A stretch of 8,947 nt of DNA. Origin: an uncultured Caryophanales bacterium. GTDB lineage: Bacteria; Bacillota_I; Bacilli_A; RFN20; CAG-826. The position numbers were made by a program, and so were the translations under genes. The stretch lies in NCBI GenBank assembly GCA_947303105.1, contig CAMYXQ010000029.1, forward strand, positions 1-8,947, in the 5' to 3' direction. The notes under the pieces are model-generated. The model made no database searches. It had not been told where the DNA came from and was given only the letters and a program-made list of their open reading frames with translations. Of the stretch, positions 4,726 through 8,947 are shown piece by piece; the stretch's first letter is position 1; the number at the start of each line of letters is the position of its first letter.

Positions 4726-7161
4726 TCAGGCTTTGACGAGGTCGATCGTCGCCGTCGCGTTGTGACCGGAGCCGTTGATGGTGACGGAGAAGGACCAACC
4801 GAGGTTCTTGTTGGAGTTCATCTTGCCCTGGATCGGGAACTGCTTGCTGAACTGGCTCATCGAGAAGGAAGAGCCATCGCCGAACAAGTCGCCGTTTTCG
4901 ATGGCATAAGGGTTATTGGCGCCGGCGCTCGTGTCGTTGCGGAGCAACTGGAGGGCGTGGTACTTCTGATAAGAAGACCCGAGCGGCGAACCATAGTCAT
5001 CGTCGCCCATCGTGTTGGTGAAGGCCTGGGTCGCCCCGTAGCTGCCGGCATACGGATTCGTGGTGATGCAATTGGCATCGGTCACGAGGTAATTGCCGCT
5101 CACATAGTAATAGGCGAGGCGGGCGTCGACGTGCCAGAGGCGGATGCCGGTCGAAGAAGGACCTTGCGGATATCCTGACTGGTATCGATAGACGGAATCG
5201 AATTCGTTGAGCCCGGTCGGCGTATAGAGTTCGATGAGGAGATATTCATCGAACGGCGAATCGTTCGCGTTCCATTCCGGGGTGAGAAGAATCAAATCAT
5301 GATTCTTTTGGAAGGCCGAGATGGTGAGCGAGGCGCTCTTGGTGGGGATATAGGGATCGGCCCAGCCGTAGGCCATCACCGAATACGGATCGTGGCCGCC
5401 GACGTTGTAGTCCTGCATCGAGAAGCCCCCGGCGTGACAATAGTTGCCATCGCCATAGTCGTAGTAGTCATCTAAGCCAAGGACGTGACCCATCTCATGG
5501 ATGAAGGTATGGGCATCCACCGTGCAATGGGAGGTGTCGCCGCTCGCGTAACTCGTCCCGGCGCGGTTGAGGGCGGTCGAGGAGCTGTACATGAAGTCGT
5601 AGCTGGCCCAGAAGAAGGCGTTCGGACCCGGCTGGAGGACGCTGATCTTGGTCTTGTCCTGGAGCCAATAGCAGTAGGCCCAGAGGTTTTTGGCGTCGTT
5701 ATTGCCGAGGGCTTGGCAATCTGGGGCGCCATAGATGAGCATGACGCCATCGAGAAGGCCGTTGCCATCGCTGTCGTAGTTGGTGCGGCTATCATCATGG
5801 TGTTCGAAGTACCAGTCGGTAGCGACCGGGACCAAATCGTCGGTCGGGTAATACTCAAGTTCGTCGTCATCGGCGTAGAAGTCGCTCGAGGGCAAACCGC
5901 AGTCGTACCATTCGCTGACGGTCGCTTCCAAGAACATCTCGCCTTTGGATTCTTCTTCGTAATACGAAGAAACGCTGTGCCAACCGGTTTCTCCCGCGGT
6001 GCCGACGTAAGCTTTCTCGATGTCGGCGCGGACGTTGGCTTTCTTGCTCGGATTGATGTAATTATCAGAGTCGGAGAACCAGACGGGGATGATGAGCAGT
6101 TTCGGATTTCCCTCGGTCGGGCAGTAATCGACGATATAATCGCCGGCCGCGGCGATGTCCTTTTCCGTGAAGGCGAGCTCGGTCGGGGTGAGAGGCGCGG
6201 CCTCCACCACTTCGAGATCGAAGCAATCGCTGGTGATGCCATCTTTGGTGCGGGCGTCAACATAGATTCTGGTATTGCCAACCGCTTTAGCGGTCACAAC
6301 GCCGTCTTCGCTCACGGTCGCCACCGAGATGTTGCTAGATTCATAGGTGAATTCTTTGACGTTGGCGGTCGCCGGGGTGACGCTCACCTGGAGTTTGCGG
6401 GTATCGCCGACTTCCATCTGGGGGAACGGGGTGACGCTGACGGCGTCCGGATAGACGGCTTCGATGCCGCCGATGGTAAGGGTGATGCCATAAATGACGA
6501 CGCGTTTTTTCTTCACGGCGCTGAAACTGAGGGTGCGGCTCGCACCGTCGTTCTCGAAACCGGAGAAGGTATAGATGCCGCGTTCGCCGATGGCGATCTG
6601 CTCACTGCCCGAATGGGCGGATGTCGTGGCGGTAAGATAGACGCCGGTGTCAGAGCCATAGGCTTTGGCATCGAGTTTGATGCCTTGGATCTTGACGTCT
6701 TCGGCGAAGGTGATGGTCATGTTGCCGGGGTTGGTGCTGGAAGAAAGACGGATGGCATCGACCTCGGCATAGGTATAGCTAGAGGAAATGCCGCTGATGG
6801 AAAGATTCGTCGCGGCGTATTTGCCGGACCAATCGGAGATTGCTTTATTGCCTTGGGTATTGCCGGCGAAAGAGATGGTACCCTCCACCGAAACGAGGTC
6901 GCCCGAGTCGATGGAAGAATCGCTGGAGGCCGGCGGTAAAGAAGGCTCGCTCGACTCGGAAGACGTCGCGGACGAGGTTTCGCTCGAAGTCGGTTGCGAG
7001 GACGACGTGGTCTCGCTCGTGGTCGAGGTCGTGTCGGATGTCGTCGTCGAAGTCGTGTCACTCGTCGTAGCGGGTTGTTGGCTGTGAACCAAAACGATGT
7101 CGCATCCGGTGACGATGAGGGATGCGACGGCTAGAAGGGATAATTTCAGATAATGCTTCAT
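4726..7161 (-). CDS. M6/InhA-like zinc metalloprotease lipoprotein with BIG_2 domain
   Basis: An 811-residue exported protease, presumably anchored outside the membrane. Residues 1-20 are a lipoprotein signal (basic start, hydrophobic core, IVTGC with C20). Residues about 32-86 are a Ser/Thr/Glu/Pro-rich linker. Residues about 90-232 form a beta-rich, probably galactose-binding-like domain; residues about 240-320 a BIG_2 Ig-like domain (WTYESS-like YESSNISVATVSEDG, then VTAKAVGNTRI). The peptidase domain follows. Its metzincin-type motif is H555-E-M-G-H559-x-x-G562-x-x-D565, with a likely Met-turn at M582 (GGFSMQDYN). A calcium-loop-like DSDGNGLLD lies at 463-471. The last 190 residues are beta-rich and unassigned. 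The gene has its own promoter and terminator. Such enzymes can cut host or food proteins; the substrate here is unknown. The family call rests on the motif and context; other metzincin families are less likely. Confidence 0.88.
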   Translation of the reverse strand: MKHYLKLSLLAVASLIVTGCDIVLVHSQQPATTSDTTSTTTSDTTSTTSETTSSSQPTSSETSSATSSESSEPSLPPASSDSSIDSGDLVSVEGTISFAGNTQGNKAISDWSGKYAATNLSISGISSSYTYAEVDAIRLSSSTNPGNMTITFAEDVKIQGIKLDAKAYGSDTGVYLTATTSAHSGSEQIAIGERGIYTFSGFENDGASRTLSFSAVKKKRVVIYGITLTIGGIEAVYPDAVSVTPFPQMEVGDTRKLQVSVTPATANVKEFTYESSNISVATVSEDGVVTAKAVGNTRIYVDARTKDGITSDCFDLEVVEAAPLTPTELAFTEKDIAAAGDYIVDYCPTEGNPKLLIIPVWFSDSDNYINPSKKANVRADIEKAYVGTAGETGWHSVSSYYEEESKGEMFLEATVSEWYDCGLPSSDFYADDDELEYYPTDDLVPVATDWYFEHHDDSRTNYDSDGNGLLDGVMLIYGAPDCQALGNNDAKNLWAYCYWLQDKTKISVLQPGPNAFFWASYDFMYSSSTALNRAGTSYASGDTSHCTVDAHTFIHEMGHVLGLDDYYDYGDGNYCHAGGFSMQDYNVGGHDPYSVMAYGWADPYIPTKSASLTISAFQKNHDLILLTPEWNANDSPFDEYLLIELYTPTGLNEFDSVYRYQSGYPQGPSSTGIRLWHVDARLAYYYVSGNYLVTDANCITTNPYAGSYGATQAFTNTMGDDDYGSPLGSSYQKYHALQLLRNDTSAGANNPYAIENGDLFGDGSSFSMSQFSKQFPIQGKMNSNKNLGWSFSVTINGSGHNATATIDLVKA
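6904..7068 (-). repeat. Low-complexity Ser/Thr linker with imperfect internal repeats
   Basis: Encodes residues 32-86 of the metalloprotease. The first part repeats SDTTST/SETTS units (imperfect GTCGTGTC-like DNA repeats on the plus strand), grading into SSE/SSEP. It is a flexible, possibly wall-spanning spacer, and a site prone to length change by slippage. Confidence 0.7.
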
Positions 7162-7169
7162 ACGCGTAA

Positions 7170-7184
7170 TACCACCGAGTGGTA
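7170..7184. promoter_or_regulatory. Putative operator: inverted repeat over the transcription start
   Basis: TACCAC, CGA, GTGGTA: perfect 6-base arms with a 3-base centre. It starts directly after the -10 box and spans the predicted start of transcription (about 7178), the usual place for a repressor site. Because transcription would begin inside it, an RNA hairpin is less likely. Confidence 0.4.
7171..7176 (-). promoter_or_regulatory. Ribosome binding site of the metalloprotease gene
   Basis: GGTGGT on the minus strand, about 10 bases before the ATG at 7161. It overlaps the right half of the inverted repeat at 7170-7184 and would sit near the very 5' end of the transcript. Confidence 0.5.
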
Positions 7185-7212
7185 ACTATATCACGCGAAC
7201 GGGAAAAGACAA
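7185..7212 (-). promoter_or_regulatory. Promoter of the metalloprotease gene
   Basis: On the minus strand -35 TTGTCT (7212-7207), 16-base spacer, then an extended -10, TGA followed by TATAGT (7190-7185). The predicted leader is about 17 bases and carries GGTGG. The -35 lies just after the T-run of the preceding terminator. Confidence 0.7.
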
Positions 7213-7213
7213 T

Positions 7214-7241
7214 AAAAAGACACCTCATTAAAGGTGTCTTT
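7214..7241 (-). terminator. Rho-independent terminator of the large surface-protein gene
   Basis: A 10-bp perfect stem on the minus strand (AAAGACACCT, loop TTAATG, AGGTGTCTTT) continuing into a T-run. Two bases of the TAA stop codon (7242-7240) lie in the stem, so the gene ends inside its terminator. Confidence 0.88.
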
Positions 7242-8947
7242 AGGAAGCGGGATACGTGCCGCCGTCACTGACGTCGGTCCCGTTGATGGAAGCGGAATAG
7301 GAAGCGGTGATATCAACATCGAGCACCGTCGAGCCAAGTTCGCCGGCCGGGATGGTGATTTCGACTTTCTTGTGGTCGGCGCCCGTGTAGGCGACCGTGG
7401 TGCTGAAGTTCGTGCCGATATAGCTGAGAGTCACTGCGGTTTCCGAGTTCGTGATGGAGCCATCGCTATCGATTGCCGCGGTGAAAATCTCTGGCAAATC
7501 AGCAACGGTCATATCGACGCCATCGGCCGTTATCGTCGTATAGGCGCTTGAGGTGACCGCCCCGTTATTATCGAGCTGTTGCTCAAGGACGATTTCCCAT
7601 TGGGTGCCTTCGTAATCGACGATATTGGCCCTGATTATTCGCTCGCCAAACCCTGGCGATCCCGATAGGGAGCCAGGTTCCACCGTACTCCCTGAGTCAT
7701 CATAGACGGCGTTACTTCGGATATAGGCATATTCGGTCGCCATTTCAGCATCGATTTCGACTTGGGAGCCGACAACGAAGGTGACTTCGCCATTGACGGC
7801 CGCCGAATCGTAAGTGATGGCCAAACAAATGGTATTGCCGCCGGCGGAAGTCAGCCCGGTGATGCCGAAGTCCACGCCGCCAGGATACACATCCGAAGAA
7901 GAAGTGGTTTTGACCGAATAGATATCCATTTCGTTGTCGCCGTTGGATTGGCCGTTGGAACCGAGGTCCAAATAGATGAGATAGGCGCCGGAAACCGTCC
8001 CGCTTTCGGTAATGTGAGAGGAATCGACGGCACCCATCGCGAATTCGCCGGCATTGACGGGGATTTCGAAATAGTAGAGTTTGTTCTCGTTAGCGGTCGG
8101 CCGCGCCGGCCAAAGAGTGACGCTTAGGTCGAAGATCGCCGAGCCGCTGATAAGGCTGCTCGATTCCGAGTAGGTCGAATCGGCGTATTCATAAATGTAA
8201 TGCTTATGGGCATCGGTGTGATCTGTTGCCTGATAAATCTTTTTGATTTCGTGTAAGGTGTAGGCTTTTGGCCCAGTGCGATCCACGTGATATAAGGAGA
8301 AGAAATTGTTTTTGACGCCAGAAGTAGCGTTATAGGTTCCGGCAAAGAAATTGATGACGCCGGATTTTTCCAATTCGAAATCGATGGAGCCGAGGGGCAT
8401 CCGCGTTTCTTTCGCCGTTCCATTATACGATTTGAATAGGGCCGTTTGTTCGGTGTAGGCATCCTGCTGAATCGATCCTCTTGGTCCGCCGGTGGAATAA
8501 TTCAAGTTCGGATTGGCTTCGAAGTGGATACCGGAAATGACGACTTTTCCTTCGATTGCGGAGCCGACGGCGTTGCGCGACTTGATATACCGCTCATAGG
8601 CGATACTTGATTCGACGACGACGCTGTTGCCTTCGTCATCCAATCCTTTCGTGTCGGTAATCGTTGTCCATGCTCCATTGTGATAAGTATTCACCGAGGA
8701 AATGAGCCCATCTGTCAGCGAATTCCCGACATAATTCGTCGAATAAGCGGCGATACGTGGGGAACCAGCGTGGTTGCTGGTGTTATTGTTATAGTTTGTT
8801 CCGATGATATATCCGGTATTTTCGGTGGATACGGTGGTATTCGTATCGTCGGTGAATTTAAGCGGTATGTAGCAATTGTCGCGCAAGTGATAAACACGAT
8901 TATCGGCGAATACGAATAAGCTGTTAAATAATCGGTTGCTTGACGCG
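7240..8947 (-). CDS. Large, probably surface-exposed protein of unknown function, N-terminus outside window
   Basis: The frame is open from the right edge to the TAA at 7240-7242, showing 568 C-terminal residues; the start and any signal peptide are not visible. An in-frame TTG at 8886 is not a likely start, because coherent sequence (LFVFADNRVYHLRDNCYIPL) continues upstream. The protein is rich in Ser, Thr, Asn, Gly, Tyr and Asp with no membrane helix, LPXTG motif or charged tail at the C-terminus. Recognisable blocks, numbered from the first visible codon, are INFFAGTYN (from 198), a Tyr-rich stretch YIYEYADSTYS, YYFEIPVNAGEF (291-302) and GAYLIYLDLGSNG (from 320). The last 190 residues look like beta-sandwich repeats. 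From memory similar blocks recur in very large secreted proteins of uncultured gut Bacillota, but I cannot verify this. It precedes the metalloprotease gene on the same strand but is separated by a terminator. Confidence 0.85.
   Translation of the reverse strand, partial: ASSNRLFNSLFVFADNRVYHLRDNCYIPLKFTDDTNTTVSTENTGYIIGTNYNNNTSNHAGSPRIAAYSTNYVGNSLTDGLISSVNTYHNGAWTTITDTKGLDDEGNSVVVESSIAYERYIKSRNAVGSAIEGKVVISGIHFEANPNLNYSTGGPRGSIQQDAYTEQTALFKSYNGTAKETRMPLGSIDFELEKSGVINFFAGTYNATSGVKNNFFSLYHVDRTGPKAYTLHEIKKIYQATDHTDAHKHYIYEYADSTYSESSSLISGSAIFDLSVTLWPARPTANENKLYYFEIPVNAGEFAMGAVDSSHITESGTVSGAYLIYLDLGSNGQSNGDNEMDIYSVKTTSSSDVYPGGVDFGITGLTSAGGNTICLAITYDSAAVNGEVTFVVGSQVEIDAEMATEYAYIRSNAVYDDSGSTVEPGSLSGSPGFGERIIRANIVDYEGTQWEIVLEQQLDNNGAVTSSAYTTITADGVDMTVADLPEIFTAAIDSDGSITNSETAVTLSYIGTNFSTTVAYTGADHKKVEITIPAGELGSTVLDVDITASYSASINGTDVSDGGTYPAS

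Noticed and set aside
4667..4798. N-terminal extension of fRMsr to an upstream ATG at 4798
   Set aside because: It would overlap the 3' end and terminator of the metalloprotease gene, and adds residues unlike the family. The -10 box also sits just before the ATG at 4666.
5485..6939. Long plus-strand open frame of 484 codons
   Set aside because: It is the antisense shadow of the metalloprotease gene, produced by GC-rich third codon positions. It has no ribosome site, and its Gly/Ala/Asp/Arg-rich content is typical of shadows.
8884..8886. TTG as the start of the large surface protein
   Set aside because: The frame stays open to the window edge with similar composition upstream, no ribosome site is near, and there is no signal peptide after it.
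1..8947. Mycoplasma-type genetic code (TGA as Trp)
   Set aside because: Conserved tryptophans are TGG, and TGA ends the DUF2804, fRMsr and metalloprotease genes at the expected lengths.
1..8947. Mobile element, CRISPR array, tRNA, rRNA or riboswitch
   Set aside because: No transposase, integrase, spaced direct repeats, cloverleaf-like sequence or long structured leader was found; the gaps between genes are under 100 bases and are explained by promoters and terminators.

Overview
The window looks like chromosomal DNA from a Gram-positive bacterium. The best guess is an uncultured gut-type Bacilli/Mollicutes-related lineage (Bacillota). The signs are a lipoprotein signal followed by a long Ser/Thr/Glu/Pro-rich linker, Shine-Dalgarno-type leaders (AAGGA, AAGGAG), sigma-A-like promoters, short intergenic gaps and fRMsr plus bPH2-type genes. 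Base composition is fairly GC-rich by eye. Tryptophan is encoded by TGG and several genes end in TGA, so the code is standard and not the mycoplasma code. The lineage guess is inference; no rRNA or marker gene is present.

Layout, left to right. (1) Minus strand, 1-2897: a two-gene operon, a DUF2804 protein followed after 5 bases by a GH36 alpha-galactosidase whose C-terminus runs off the left edge. (2) 2898-2974: a compact divergent promoter region holding a perfect 8-5-8 inverted repeat that covers the -35 regions of both directions. (3) Plus strand, 2975-3703: an AqpZ-type aquaporin, the only plus-strand gene. (4) 3719-3747: a terminator shared by convergent genes. (5) Minus strand, 3731-4666: an operon of free methionine-(R)-sulfoxide reductase and a bacterial PH-domain membrane protein. 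(6) Minus strand, 4726-7161: a large M6/InhA-like metalloprotease lipoprotein with a galactose-binding-like domain and a BIG_2 domain, with its own promoter, possible operator and terminator. (7) Minus strand, 7240 to the right edge: the C-terminal 568 residues of a very large, probably surface-exposed protein of unknown function, whose start lies outside the window.

How the genes fit together: the left part looks like a small alpha-galactoside-use locus that may share a regulator with a water channel (inference). The centre is a stress/housekeeping pair. The right part is a cell-surface module of a secreted protease and a large surface protein. Two of the three minus-strand promoters place a TACAAT -10 box exactly six bases before the ATG and have no Shine-Dalgarno sequence, which predicts leaderless mRNAs. 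No RNA genes, CRISPR arrays, insertion sequences or attachment sites were seen, and no gene-free stretch exceeds 100 bases. All long open frames opposite these genes were judged to be shadows.
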